From Ramlibacter henchirensis (lineage in GTDB: Bacteria > Pseudomonadota > Gammaproteobacteria > Burkholderiales > Burkholderiaceae_C): a stretch of DNA of 64,000 nucleotides. Shown here one piece after another: positions 7,634-16,215 of this stretch. The notes under the pieces are model-generated. The model was not told where the DNA came from, made no database searches, and saw only the letters and a list, made by a program, of their open reading frames with translations. The stretch spans positions 558,001-622,000 of the forward strand of contig NZ_SMLM01000001.1 of assembly GCF_004682015.1 (NCBI RefSeq). The letters run 5' to 3'. How positions within the stretch are numbered: position 1 is the first letter of the stretch; each line of letters starts with the position of its first letter. Made by a program: the position numbers and the translations under genes.

Positions 7634-8614
7634 TCATGCGTCCATCTTGATGCCGGAGTCCTTGATCACCGGCGCCCAGCGGGCCCGGTCGGCCAGCACC
7701 TTGCGGTGGAACTCGGCCGGCGTTCCGCCCACCGGAACCAGCCCCATCTTGTGCAGTGCCTCGACCACGGGAGCGGTGCCGAGCGCCTCGGTAACCATCG
7801 CGGCGTAGTCGCTGGCGATGTTGGCCGGCGTGCCTGCCTTCGCGTACAGGCCGAAGGACGTGACCGCAACGTAGCCCGGATAACCGGCCTCGGTGATCGT
7901 GGGGATGTCGGGCGCGAGCGGTGAGCGCTTCTCGCTGGCATGGGCCAGCACGCGCAGCTTGCCCGCCCTGTGGTTCTCCAGGTAGTCGGGCAGGATGGAG
8001 CCGCTGGCGGGGATCTGGTTGCCCAGGAGGTCCGCCAGCAGCGGCGAACCGCCGCGGTACGGAACCGCCTGCAGCGGCAGGTTGAGCTGCTTGCCCAGCT
8101 GGTGGATCACCAGCGCGCCCATGCTGACGGGGCTGGGCACACCGATGGAGCCGCGCTTGGGGTCCTTCCGCACGGATTCGAAGTACTCCGCCAGCGTCCT
8201 GACGCCCGAATCCGGATGCACGGTGAACGCCATTGGGGCGGAGGCGCACTCGACCACGGCCATCAGTTCCTTCTCGTAGTCGAAGGTCGGCTTGGTCGCA
8301 AACAGCGGCAGCAGCGACACGGCCGAGTTCGGCGCCATCATCAGCATCGAGCCGTCCGCATCGAAGTTGCGCAGGTGCTGGATCGCCACCAGGCCGCCGG
8401 CGCCCGACTTGGACTCGACCACGACGGTGCGGTTGAGCCTGGCCCGCATCCGGTCTCCCAGCATCCGTGCGAGCGTGTCCGAAGAGGTGCCCGGCGGCAC
8501 GGTGAGGATGATGGTGAGCGGCTTCGCCTGCGCTCGCACCAGCGAAGGAGCGGCGAGGACGGCGGACGCCGCGCCGAGCGAGGCGACGAAGCGCCTGCGG
8601 GTCTGCTGCAACAT
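7634..8614 (-). CDS. Bug-family (TctC-type) periplasmic solute-binding protein
   Basis: A 326-residue orphan tricarboxylate-transporter receptor, first gene of the leftward operon. It starts MLQQTRRRFVASLG, a twin-arginine-like signal peptide cut near VRAQ. Family segments include ILTVPPGTSSDTLARM, VVESKSGAGG and AVPYRGGSP. The chosen ATG at 8614 has AGGAGACAAGAC before it; an upstream in-frame Met at 8710 would add a poorly conserved leader. It diverges from the LysR gene at 8762 across 147 bases, so LysR control is likely. A second receptor of the same family closes the operon at 2807. Confidence 0.9.
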   Translation of the reverse strand: MLQQTRRRFVASLGAASAVLAAPSLVRAQAKPLTIILTVPPGTSSDTLARMLGDRMRARLNRTVVVESKSGAGGLVAIQHLRNFDADGSMLMMAPNSAVSLLPLFATKPTFDYEKELMAVVECASAPMAFTVHPDSGVRTLAEYFESVRKDPKRGSIGVPSPVSMGALVIHQLGKQLNLPLQAVPYRGGSPLLADLLGNQIPASGSILPDYLENHRAGKLRVLAHASEKRSPLAPDIPTITEAGYPGYVAVTSFGLYAKAGTPANIASDYAAMVTEALGTAPVVEALHKMGLVPVGGTPAEFHRKVLADRARWAPVIKDSGIKMDA

Positions 8615-8710
8615 GTCTTGTCTCCTGGGGGATGGTGCGCCTCGCCCGAGGGCTTCGGGGTTAACGCTTCTTGTCGCCTCGATTCTGCTTAGGCGAGAGG
8701 GGGCGGGCAA

Positions 8711-8738
8711 TTGAAAAGAATGACCCGGTCGTTAGACT
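8711..8738 (+). promoter_or_regulatory. Probable sigma70 promoter of the LysR gene
   Basis: TTGAAA at 8711-8716 and TAGACT at 8733-8738 are separated by 16 bases and lie 24 bases before the LysR start codon. The -10 element overlaps the inverted repeat at 8728-8750, so the regulator may repress itself. Confidence 0.45.
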
Positions 8739-8750
8739 GCGGTTAACGAC
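8728..8750. promoter_or_regulatory. Putative LysR operator (inverted repeat)
   Basis: GTCGTTA at 8728-8734 faces TAACGAC at 8744-8750, with nine bases between. GGTTAACG occurs here at 8741-8748 and again at 8659-8666, nearer the Bug gene. A dyad beside the regulator start plus a second half-site toward the target operon is the usual LysR arrangement. Confidence 0.45.
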
Positions 8751-8761
8751 TTGCCACCGTC

Positions 8762-9706
8762 ATGAACCTGCGCCAGATGGAGGTCTTCCGTGCCGTGATG
8801 TTCGCCGGCGGCGTCAGCAGCGCGGCCGAGCTGCTCCATGTCTCGCCACCCGCCATCAGCAAGGTGCTGGCGCAGGCGGCGCGGGCAAGCGGACTGACCC
8901 TGTTCGAGAGGGTGAAGGGACGGCTGATCCCGACGCCCGAGGCGCACCGGCTCTATGCGGAGATCGACCAGCTATGGCACGGCGTGGAGAAGGTGCGCGA
9001 CACCAGCCGCGAGCTGGCCCAGCCGACCAGCGCCAGCCTGCGGCTGGTGTGTTCGGCCAGCCTCGCGCCCTATCTGGTCTCGCGCGCCGTCGCCCGGCTG
9101 TACGTCCAAGTGCCGCGGCTGCAATGCCGCGTGCAGGTGGTGGCGCCCGACATCATCAACCAGAGCCTGCTGGAGCGGTCGACGCACCTGGGCATCGCGT
9201 TGGCCCCGCACGATCACCCGAACCTGTCGGTGGTGAAGAGCTACCAGTGCGGGCTGGCCTGCGTCATGCGCAGCGACCAGCCACTGGCCAGGAAGAAGCT
9301 GATCCGCCCGGCCGACCTGGTCGGGCAGCGGGTGATCTCGTCGCCGGAGTCCGTGCCTTTCGGTCAGACTCTTCGACGCGCATTCGGCGCCGCGGGGGCG
9401 AAGATGCACCGCGACTTCGAATGCACGAGCTCCACCACGGCGTGCTGGTTCGCGCAGGCCGGGGTCGGCGTGGCCGTGGTGGACCAGGTGGCGATCGCCG
9501 GTGGGCTGCTCGCGGGCCTGGAGGTGCGGCCGTTCCAGTCCGGCGAGAAGCTGCCGGTGAAGATCCTGCGAAACCGCTACCGGCCGATGTCCGTGGTCGA
9601 GCAGGCGTTCACGGAGGTCTTCGATGGGGTGTGGCAGGAGATGGTGGCCGGTTCGAACGGAACGGAGATCAACCGCCGCAACGCGGCTGCGGCCAGGCAG
9701 GGGTAA
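8762..9706 (+). CDS. LysR-family transcriptional regulator
   Basis: A 314-residue regulator. The N-terminal helix-turn-helix occupies about residues 1-60 (MNLRQMEVFRAVMFAGG, then SAAELLHVSPPAISK). A periplasmic-binding-like effector domain follows from about residue 90. It diverges from the leftward Bug/aldo-keto/UGSC/flavoprotein/Bug operon and is followed directly by an MmgE/PrpD gene. It probably senses a compound handled by these enzymes and controls both directions; the ligand is unknown. The promoter and operator at 8711-8750 lie just before it. Confidence 0.9.
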   Translation: MNLRQMEVFRAVMFAGGVSSAAELLHVSPPAISKVLAQAARASGLTLFERVKGRLIPTPEAHRLYAEIDQLWHGVEKVRDTSRELAQPTSASLRLVCSASLAPYLVSRAVARLYVQVPRLQCRVQVVAPDIINQSLLERSTHLGIALAPHDHPNLSVVKSYQCGLACVMRSDQPLARKKLIRPADLVGQRVISSPESVPFGQTLRRAFGAAGAKMHRDFECTSSTTACWFAQAGVGVAVVDQVAIAGGLLAGLEVRPFQSGEKLPVKILRNRYRPMSVVEQAFTEVFDGVWQEMVAGSNGTEINRRNAAAARQG

Positions 9707-9709
9707 GTG

Positions 9710-11101
9710 ATGGCGAAACTGGAACAGAAGCTGGCCGCCTTCGTCTGCGGCTTGCGCATCGAAGACGTCCCGCCGGAAGCCCAGCGGGTGGTGCGCCGGA
9801 TGGTGATGGCAGTGACCGGAACCGGATTCGCCGGAGCGGCGGAAGATGGCGTGCTGGCGCTGCGCGAACTCCTGAAGGAGGCTGGGGGCAGCGGGCAGGC
9901 GACGACACTGGTCTATGGCGACAAGCTGCCGGCGCACGCGGCGGCGCAGTTCAACGCCACGATGTGCCGTGCGCTGGACTTCTGCGATGCGATGGCTCCC
10001 GGGCCCCACATCGGCGCCGCGCTGTTCCCCGCAGCCCTGGCGGCGGCGGAACTTGCCGGCGGCTGTCCTGGCGAGGAGTTCATGGCCGCCCTGGTGGCCG
10101 GCGCGGAACTCAGCTCACGCTTGAACCTGAACGAGGCGCAGTACGACGGCTTCGACCCGACCGGCATCGTGGTGGTCTTCTCCGCGGCTGCGGCCGCCGC
10201 GCGCATCCTGCGGCTCACGCAGGAGCAGACGCTGCATGCGCTGGCGCTGGCGTTCAACCGGTGTGGCGGCAGCTTCCAGAGCCACGTGGATGGCTCGTTG
10301 GGCGTGCGGATCGTGCAAGGCTGGGTGGCGGAAGCAGGAGTCCAGTCCGCGCAGATGGCGCGGCGCGGCATCACCGGGCCGGTCAATTTCCTCGGCGGCC
10401 ACTACGGTTTCGCCCACCTGTACGGACGCGGAACGCTGGAGCCGGAATCCGTGACGGCCGGCCTGGGCGAAAGCTGGAAGGTCCACAACGTCGTCTTCAA
10501 GAAGTACCCCAGCTGTGGCGTGACGCAAGGCGTCACCGAGCTGGCGCTGGGCCTGGTTTCCGAGCTGTGCCTGCGCCCGTCGGATGTGCGCAGTGCCGAG
10601 GTGCGCCTTCCGCCGTACGCGCACCGGCTGGTGGGGCACCCGTTCCAGGTCGGCGCCAACCCGCGCGTCGATGCACAGTTCAACGCCGGCTATTGCGTGG
10701 CGAATGCGCTCGTGCGGCAGTCCTCGCGTCTTCAGCACTTCGCGCCGTCGCAGGTGCATGATTCCGCCGTGCACGAAATGATCGGCCGCATACGCGTCGT
10801 GGCCGACGAAAAACTGGACGCGCGCGGTCACGCCGCCGTCGACCTTAGCGTGACCACCAACGACGGCCGCACGCACTTGCGTCTACTCGACATCCCGCCG
10901 GGTTTCCCTGGTGCGGAACTGGACGATTCGCAGCACCTGGCCCGCTTCAACGACTGTCTGGCCTACGCGCCGCACGCGCCTTCGGCTGCGCAGACCGAAC
11001 GGTTCCTGCAAGCGCTCGACGGCATTGCGAAGCTGCCGGATGTCCGCGCGCTCGTGCCGATGCTGACCGTGCCAGGGACGTTTTTGAAGGAGCACTCATG
11101 A
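9710..11101 (+). CDS. MmgE/PrpD-family dehydratase-like protein
   Basis: A protein of about 463 residues of the MmgE/PrpD fold, which includes 2-methylcitrate dehydratase, cis-aconitate decarboxylase and many uncharacterised catabolic enzymes acting on polycarboxylates. Typical segments are FNATMCRALDFCDAM, HIGAALFPAALAAAE, ALALAFNRCGGSFQ and FKKYPSCGVTQG. It starts three bases after the LysR stop; a GTG at 9707 is an alternative. Its stop overlaps the ATG of the lipoprotein gene. Position with LysR, and across from two carboxylate receptors, suggests it processes the imported acid. Confidence 0.8.
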   Translation: MAKLEQKLAAFVCGLRIEDVPPEAQRVVRRMVMAVTGTGFAGAAEDGVLALRELLKEAGGSGQATTLVYGDKLPAHAAAQFNATMCRALDFCDAMAPGPHIGAALFPAALAAAELAGGCPGEEFMAALVAGAELSSRLNLNEAQYDGFDPTGIVVVFSAAAAAARILRLTQEQTLHALALAFNRCGGSFQSHVDGSLGVRIVQGWVAEAGVQSAQMARRGITGPVNFLGGHYGFAHLYGRGTLEPESVTAGLGESWKVHNVVFKKYPSCGVTQGVTELALGLVSELCLRPSDVRSAEVRLPPYAHRLVGHPFQVGANPRVDAQFNAGYCVANALVRQSSRLQHFAPSQVHDSAVHEMIGRIRVVADEKLDARGHAAVDLSVTTNDGRTHLRLLDIPPGFPGAELDDSQHLARFNDCLAYAPHAPSAAQTERFLQALDGIAKLPDVRALVPMLTVPGTFLKEHS

Positions 11102-11313
11102 GATCGATCCTCACGATCGCAGCAGGCGCCCTGGCGGCGTGTGCCTCGCCTGGGGCGCCTGCTCCCGGCACCCCTTCGCCACCCAGTGGACCGCAGGCAG
11201 AGTTGCAGGCCAGGTACCAGCAATACAGGACCGGCCCTGGCCCGCATCTGGACTTCGAAACCTGGAAGAGGCTGTACGGCAATCCGACGGACTACAGCGG
11301 CGCCGGGCCGTGA
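11098..11313 (+). CDS. Small putative lipoprotein
   Basis: A 71-residue protein with a short signal sequence (MRSILTIAAGALAAC) ending in a lipobox-like LAAC, Cys15 being the likely acylated residue. A Pro/Ser-rich linker and a short C-terminal domain (QAELQARYQQYRTG, LDFETWKRLYG) follow. It overlaps the MmgE/PrpD stop by four bases (ATGA), so it is co-translated with it. I know no function for it. Confidence 0.6.
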   Translation: MRSILTIAAGALAACASPGAPAPGTPSPPSGPQAELQARYQQYRTGPGPHLDFETWKRLYGNPTDYSGAGP

Positions 11314-11326
11314 AGCGCGACCGGCG

Positions 11327-12883
11327 TCAGGTGCGTTCCCGGAGCGTCCTCTTCATCACCTTGCCGTTCGCATTGCGCGGCAGCGGCTCGGTGAGCCAGG
11401 TCCAGAAGTCGGGCGTCTTGTAGTCGGCGAGTTCGTCCTTGCACCGGGCCGCCAGTTCGCGACGCAGCGCCTCACGGTCGCCTGCATCCGGCGCGTAGAT
11501 GAAGGCGTGGATGCGCTCGCCGAGCACCGGGCAGGGCACGCCGACGGTGGCCGCCTCCGCGACGGCCGGATGCGCCAGCAGGCAGTTCTCCACTTCGACG
11601 GAGAACACCTTGTAGCCGCCGCGGTTGATCATGTCCTTCTTGCGGTCGTGCACGCGCAGGTAGCCGTCCGCGTCCATCGTCCCGATGTCGCCGGATTTCC
11701 AGTAGCCCGCCATGAAGCCGGCGGCGGTTGCCTGCGGGTTGTCCCAGTAGCGCGGCACGACCATCGGGCCGGCGATCCAGACCTCGCCGGCGGTGCCGCG
11801 TGGCACCTCGCGCCCCTCGTCGTCCATCACGCGGATGTCGGCGCAGGGCAGCGGTTTCCCGACAGCGTCCAGGCGTGTGCCGTCCCGCGGCGTCATCGTG
11901 GCGGGCGAGCTGGTCTCGGTGGCGCCGTAGGCGTTGAACAGGCGCAGGCCGGGGCAGCTGCGCTGCAGGCCTTCGATGGTGGCCGGCGCCATCGGCGCGC
12001 CGCCGAAACCGGCGACGCGCAGCGAGGAGAGGTCCGTGTCCGCCAGTGACGGTTCGCGCAGCCACAGCGCGTACATGGCCGGAACCATCAGGGTGCAGGT
12101 GACCCGCTCCCGCGCCAGCAGCGCCAGGCTGGCGGCCGCCTTGAACTCGGCCAGCAGCACCAGCGCGCCGCCGCAGCCCGCCATGGCCAGGATCAGCGCG
12201 ACCAGGCCCGTGACGTGCGAGGCGGGCACCGCGAGCAGGCCCCGGTCGCCCGCATGCAGCCCGAGCATGTGCTTGTAGTGCAGCACCGAATGGACCAGGT
12301 TGAAGTGTGTGAGGACGGCCCCTTTCGGCGCGCCGGTGGTGCCCGAGGTGTAGAGCAGCGCCGCCGGTTCCTCTTCGCCGGGTGCGGCGTCGATCCAGTC
12401 TGCCGGTCCTTCGAGCAGGTCCTCGAACGGGAGCCAGCCGTCCCGTGGCGCACCGCCCGGCAGCAGCACGCGCCGCACGCCTTCGGGCACCAGGCCGGCG
12501 ACGGCAGGGTCGGCGATCACCAGCGAGGCGGCGCATTGGTTCACGATGTAGGCGATGCCCGGCCCGGCCTCCCGCATGCTGACCGGCACGACGACGGCGC
12601 CGAGGCGCAGGATGCCGAACGCCGCCAGCACGAACTCGGCGCGATTGGGCGCGAGCAGCACCACGCGGTCGCCGGGTCGCAGGCCGAGCTTCGCGAGCCC
12701 GGCGGCGATGCGCCCGCTGTCCTCGTGCAGGCGGCCCCAGCTCCAGCGCCGCTCGCCATCGACGAGGGCTTCCACTTCACGCGACCGTGCCGCATCGGCC
12801 AGCATCGCGGGCAGGTGCGGCCACCGCTCGGCGAAGCAGCGCACCATCCGCTCCCCGAAATGCAGTTCATGGCGAAGGTTCAT
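11327..12883 (-). CDS. Acyl-CoA ligase (AMP-forming)
   Basis: A 518-residue adenylate-forming enzyme expected to activate a carboxylic acid to its CoA thioester. The phosphate-binding loop is LLYTSGTTGAPKG, followed by NAYGATETSS, the hinge motif YWKSGDIGTMD, the RKKDMINRGGYKV region, and a C-terminal ANGKVMKR with the catalytic Lys. It closes the Liv-type operon and overlaps the stop of LivF (ATGA), so it probably traps the imported acid as its CoA ester. This pairing is common for aromatic or cyclic acid uptake systems. There is no strong ribosome-binding site, which fits coupling. Confidence 0.87.
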   Translation of the reverse strand: MNLRHELHFGERMVRCFAERWPHLPAMLADAARSREVEALVDGERRWSWGRLHEDSGRIAAGLAKLGLRPGDRVVLLAPNRAEFVLAAFGILRLGAVVVPVSMREAGPGIAYIVNQCAASLVIADPAVAGLVPEGVRRVLLPGGAPRDGWLPFEDLLEGPADWIDAAPGEEEPAALLYTSGTTGAPKGAVLTHFNLVHSVLHYKHMLGLHAGDRGLLAVPASHVTGLVALILAMAGCGGALVLLAEFKAAASLALLARERVTCTLMVPAMYALWLREPSLADTDLSSLRVAGFGGAPMAPATIEGLQRSCPGLRLFNAYGATETSSPATMTPRDGTRLDAVGKPLPCADIRVMDDEGREVPRGTAGEVWIAGPMVVPRYWDNPQATAAGFMAGYWKSGDIGTMDADGYLRVHDRKKDMINRGGYKVFSVEVENCLLAHPAVAEAATVGVPCPVLGERIHAFIYAPDAGDREALRRELAARCKDELADYKTPDFWTWLTEPLPRNANGKVMKRTLRERT

Positions 12884-13533
12884 GCAACCGCCGCGCTGAC
12901 GTTCGCGCCGCGTTCGATCACCACTTCCTGGTCGAGCAGCGAGCGAGAGTGGTTCAGGTCCGACTGGCTGATCAGCACCGTGAGCCCCGAGCCGCGCAGC
13001 TGGCCCACCACCTCGGACAGGCGCTGCGACAAGGCCGGCGCGACGCCCTCGAAGGGCTCGTCGAGCAGCAGCACGCGCGTGCCGACGCCGAGGGCGCGCG
13101 CCAGTGCGACCAGCTTCTGCTGCCCGCCGGACAGCAGCAGCGCCTTGCGCTCGCGCATGTCGAGCAGCTCGGGCAGGATGCCGTAGACGAACGACAGGCG
13201 TTGATGCAGCTGCAGCTGCGGCGCCACCCACAGCGGCAGGCAGATGTTCTCCTCGACGGTGAGTTCCGGCACCAGCCCGCGGTCTTCCGGCATGTAGCCG
13301 ATGCCCAGCGCCACGCGCCGGTGGGGCGGGGCGCCGGAGAGGTTGGTTCCATCCACGGCGACCGAGCCGCCCAGGAGCGGCAGGTGACCCATGATGGTCC
13401 GCATCACGCTGGTCTTGCCGGCGCCGTTGCGTCCGACCAGGCCCACCAGCTTGCCGGAGGGAACGTGCAGCGTGAAGCCGCGCAACACCTCGACGTTCTG
13501 GATCGCGACGCGGACGTCCTGGAGCGCGATCAT
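12880..13533 (-). CDS. livF: Branched-chain-amino-acid-type ABC transporter ATPase LivF
   Basis: A 217-residue ATPase of the hydrophobic amino acid (HAAT) importer family. Walker A is GRNGAGKTS near residue 35, the signature is LLSGGQQKL, and Walker B is VLLLDEPFEGVAP; DLNHSRSL replaces the more usual switch-His segment. LivF pairs with LivG on the cytoplasmic face of the LivHM permease. It overlaps the neighbouring genes on both sides by four bases. The C-terminus is slightly shorter than typical LivF (about 230-240). The linked acyl-CoA ligase suggests the cargo is an organic acid rather than leucine. Confidence 0.88.
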   Translation of the reverse strand: MIALQDVRVAIQNVEVLRGFTLHVPSGKLVGLVGRNGAGKTSVMRTIMGHLPLLGGSVAVDGTNLSGAPPHRRVALGIGYMPEDRGLVPELTVEENICLPLWVAPQLQLHQRLSFVYGILPELLDMRERKALLLSGGQQKLVALARALGVGTRVLLLDEPFEGVAPALSQRLSEVVGQLRGSGLTVLISQSDLNHSRSLLDQEVVIERGANVSAAVA

Positions 13534-14342
13534 GCCTGCGCTCCCTCGCGCGAGCGGGCCGAGCCCGTCACGTACTTGCGCACGTCGGCGTCGCCCAGCA
13601 CCTTGTCGCAGGCGCCGTCGGCGATGACGCGGCCGTTGTAGAAGGCCGCCACCCGCGTGGCGTAGCGCCGGACGATGTCCATGTCGTGCTCCACGAACAC
13701 CACCGTCACGGGCGAGCGGTCCTGGTGCGTCTCGATCGCCCGCACCACGGTGTCCATCGTGCCGAACTTCTCCTGGGCGCTCACGCCGCTCGTGGGTTCG
13801 TCCAGCAGCAGCAGCCGGGGGTGTCCGGTGAGCGCGATCGCGATGTCCAACAGCTTGCGCACGCCGCCCGGCAGTTCGCGCGCCGGCCGTTGCGCGTGCG
13901 CGGCAAGCCCGAAACTGGAGAGCAGTTCGTGGCAGCGCGCCAGCGAGCCGGCGTCGCGCGCCGCCCGCAGGAAATGCGCGTGGGCGCCACTGCAGTGCAG
14001 GGCCGTGAGGATGTTCTCCAGCACCGTCATGTGCAGGCACAGCTGCGGGATCTGGAAGGAGCGCGCCACGCCGCGGCGCGTGATCTCGCGCGGCGAGCGG
14101 TGCGTCACGTCCTCGCCCGCGAGGTGGATCCTGCCGGAGGTCGGCTTCAGGTAGCCCGTGACCATGTTGACGAACGTCGTCTTGCCCGCGCCGTTGCTGC
14201 CGATCAGGCACAGGCGCTCGCCCTGCTGCACGTCGATGCTGACGTCGGCGGCGGCCTGCACGGCGCCGAAGCTTCGCGTCAGGCCGCGGGCCGAGAGCAC
14301 CGGCGAGCCCGGGTCGGGGACGTGGGGATGGGCCATCCTCAT
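13530..14342 (-). CDS. livG: Branched-chain-amino-acid-type ABC transporter ATPase LivG
   Basis: A 270-residue ATPase partner of LivF. Walker A is GSNGAGKTT, Walker B is LLLLDEPTSGV, and the switch region FVEHDMDIV is intact. The signature, normally LSxGQ, reads LPGGVRKLLDIA, which is unusual. Start ATG 14342 overlaps the stop of LivM; a second in-frame Met lies two codons later (14336). Gene order K-H-M-G-F is the usual one for this family. Confidence 0.88.
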   Translation of the reverse strand: MRMAHPHVPDPGSPVLSARGLTRSFGAVQAAADVSIDVQQGERLCLIGSNGAGKTTFVNMVTGYLKPTSGRIHLAGEDVTHRSPREITRRGVARSFQIPQLCLHMTVLENILTALHCSGAHAHFLRAARDAGSLARCHELLSSFGLAAHAQRPARELPGGVRKLLDIAIALTGHPRLLLLDEPTSGVSAQEKFGTMDTVVRAIETHQDRSPVTVVFVEHDMDIVRRYATRVAAFYNGRVIADGACDKVLGDADVRKYVTGSARSREGAQA

Positions 14343-15301
14343 GCGGCGCTCCTGCGCCACACCGGCAGGCGCTGAAGCAGCGAGCCCAGGCCGTCCGGAA
14401 GGAAGCGGATCACCAGCAGCAGGAAAAGGCCCAGCGCGAGCTGCCAGGTGTTGGGGAAGTAGGTGCTGGAGAAGGAGCGCACCAGTTCCAGCAGGAAGGA
14501 GGCAGCCATCACCGCGATCACGCTGTGGTAACCGGCCAGGATGGCGACGAACACGAACTCGCCCGACGTCGTCCAGTAGCTGAAGTTCGGGTCGATGTGG
14601 CCGAGCGTGACGACCGTCAGCGCCCCGCCGACGCCGCCCAGCGCGGCGGCCAGCAGGTAGTTCCAGGCGACCACGTTGGACACCGAGGTGCCGAGGTACT
14701 CGACCCGCAGCTCGTTCTCGCGCACGCCCAGCGACAGCAGGCCGCGCTGCGAGTCCCAGTAGATGCGCACCAGGGCGGCCAGCAGGCAGGTCACCGCCGC
14801 CGTCACGGCCCACAGGAAATAGTGCACCGTCGCGTCGGGCGCCCTCCAGCCGAACAGGGTCGCTCGCGTGACGTTGAAGCCGTCCGAGCCGCCGAGCGCC
14901 GTCGTCTTCATCAGGAAGCCGTAGAGCACCATCGAGAGCGCCAGCGAGAGCATGGCGAAGAAGATGCCGCGGTAGCGCGCCAGCAGCGGCGCGAACGGTG
15001 CGGCGAGCAGGAAGGCCGCAACGCCCCCTGCCGCGCACAGCAGCAGGATGTCGGTGACGCCTGCCTTGTTGAACAGCAGCGCCGCGGCGTATCCGCCCGC
15101 GGCGAACACCAGGCCCTGGCCGAAGGGGACCACGCCGCTGCGCATCATCAGCGCGATGCCCAGCGACACGAGCCCGTGGGAGAAGGCCAGGGTGGCGAGC
15201 GACACCAGCCAGCGCGGCAGCACCCAGCCGAGCGCGAGCAGCAATGCCAGCGCGGCGGCGGCCGCGGCGGCGGTGCGGCCGGAGGAAGAGGAAGGAGCCA
15301 T
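14339..15301 (-). CDS. livM: ABC transporter permease LivM
   Basis: A 320-residue inner-membrane permease of the HAAT family. It has about ten hydrophobic segments starting at residue 12, and the loop SLGVRENELRVEYLG, which is the cytoplasmic EAA-like contact with the ATPase (usually AIRENE). The C-terminus is basic. It lies 7 bases after LivH and overlaps LivG by four bases. It forms the membrane channel with LivH. Confidence 0.88.
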   Translation of the reverse strand: MAPSSSSGRTAAAAAAALALLLALGWVLPRWLVSLATLAFSHGLVSLGIALMMRSGVVPFGQGLVFAAGGYAAALLFNKAGVTDILLLCAAGGVAAFLLAAPFAPLLARYRGIFFAMLSLALSMVLYGFLMKTTALGGSDGFNVTRATLFGWRAPDATVHYFLWAVTAAVTCLLAALVRIYWDSQRGLLSLGVRENELRVEYLGTSVSNVVAWNYLLAAALGGVGGALTVVTLGHIDPNFSYWTTSGEFVFVAILAGYHSVIAVMAASFLLELVRSFSSTYFPNTWQLALGLFLLLVIRFLPDGLGSLLQRLPVWRRSAA

Positions 15302-15308
15302 GCGCGTC

Positions 15309-16205
15309 CTAGATCTTGCGGGCCTGCACCCGCTGGAACACGCCTTCCGGACGGAAGACGAGGATGATCGCCATCACCACGTAGATGCTGAACAGCTCCG
15401 CGGCCGGGAACAGGTGGACGGACGCCGCGCGCGCGAGACCGACGACCAGCGCGCCGAGCGCGGCACCCTCGATGCTGCCCAGCCCGCCGATGATCACCAC
15501 GGCGAAGCTGACGACGATCACGCCCACGCTCAGCCCGGGCTGCACCGAGATCATCGGTGCGGTGAGCGCGCCGCCGAGAGCGGCCAGGAACACGCCCGCC
15601 ACGAAGGCCCAGGTGTAGACGCGCGAGACGTTCACGCCCATGCTGCCCGCGACCTCCGCGTTGTGGATCACCGCGCTGACGATCTTGCCGTGGCGCGTGC
15701 GATTCAACACCCACCAGCTGAGCGCGCCGCAGGCGACGGCGACGAACACCAGCATCAGGTCATAGCCCACGTAGGTGAGCGGTCCCAGCGTGACGTTGCC
15801 GAAGGCCTGGTAGGTGTCGGCCGCGTAGTACGGATGCACGCCCCACAGCAGCTTGGTCACGTCCTCGAGGATGAGGAACAGCGCGTAGGTGACCAGCACC
15901 AGCAGCACCTCGTCGCGCGCATAGAACATGCGCAGCAGGCCCCGTTCGGTGAGCGGCGCCAGCAGCGCGGCGACGCCCGCCGCCGCGAGCACCAGCGCCA
16001 CCACGCTGAGCGCCGGCGCCACCTTCATCGACACCAGCCACGCGACGAGGCTGGCGCCCGCGTAGGCGCCCACCGCGTAGAAGCTGCCGTGCGCGATGTT
16101 CAGGATCTTGAGCACCCCGAACACCAGCGTCAGCCCCAGCGCGACGATGAACAGCCAGGACGCGTAGGTGATGCCGTCGAAGAAGATCGTGAGGGCCAGG
16201 TTCAC
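15309..16205 (-). CDS. livH: ABC transporter permease LivH
   Basis: A 298-residue permease with about eight membrane segments. It opens NLALTIFFDGITYASWLF, matching the family N-terminus, and contains VLKILNIAHGSFYAVGAY and RTRHGKIVSAVIHNAEVAG, the ATPase-contacting loop. The C-terminal VFRPEGVF is typical. The start is GTG at 16205, ten bases after the LivK stop, with only a weak ribosome-binding site; no ATG fits the conserved N-terminus. Confidence 0.87.
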   Translation of the reverse strand: MNLALTIFFDGITYASWLFIVALGLTLVFGVLKILNIAHGSFYAVGAYAGASLVAWLVSMKVAPALSVVALVLAAAGVAALLAPLTERGLLRMFYARDEVLLVLVTYALFLILEDVTKLLWGVHPYYAADTYQAFGNVTLGPLTYVGYDLMLVFVAVACGALSWWVLNRTRHGKIVSAVIHNAEVAGSMGVNVSRVYTWAFVAGVFLAALGGALTAPMISVQPGLSVGVIVVSFAVVIIGGLGSIEGAALGALVVGLARAASVHLFPAAELFSIYVVMAIILVFRPEGVFQRVQARKI

Positions 16206-16215
16206 CGGGCCGCGC

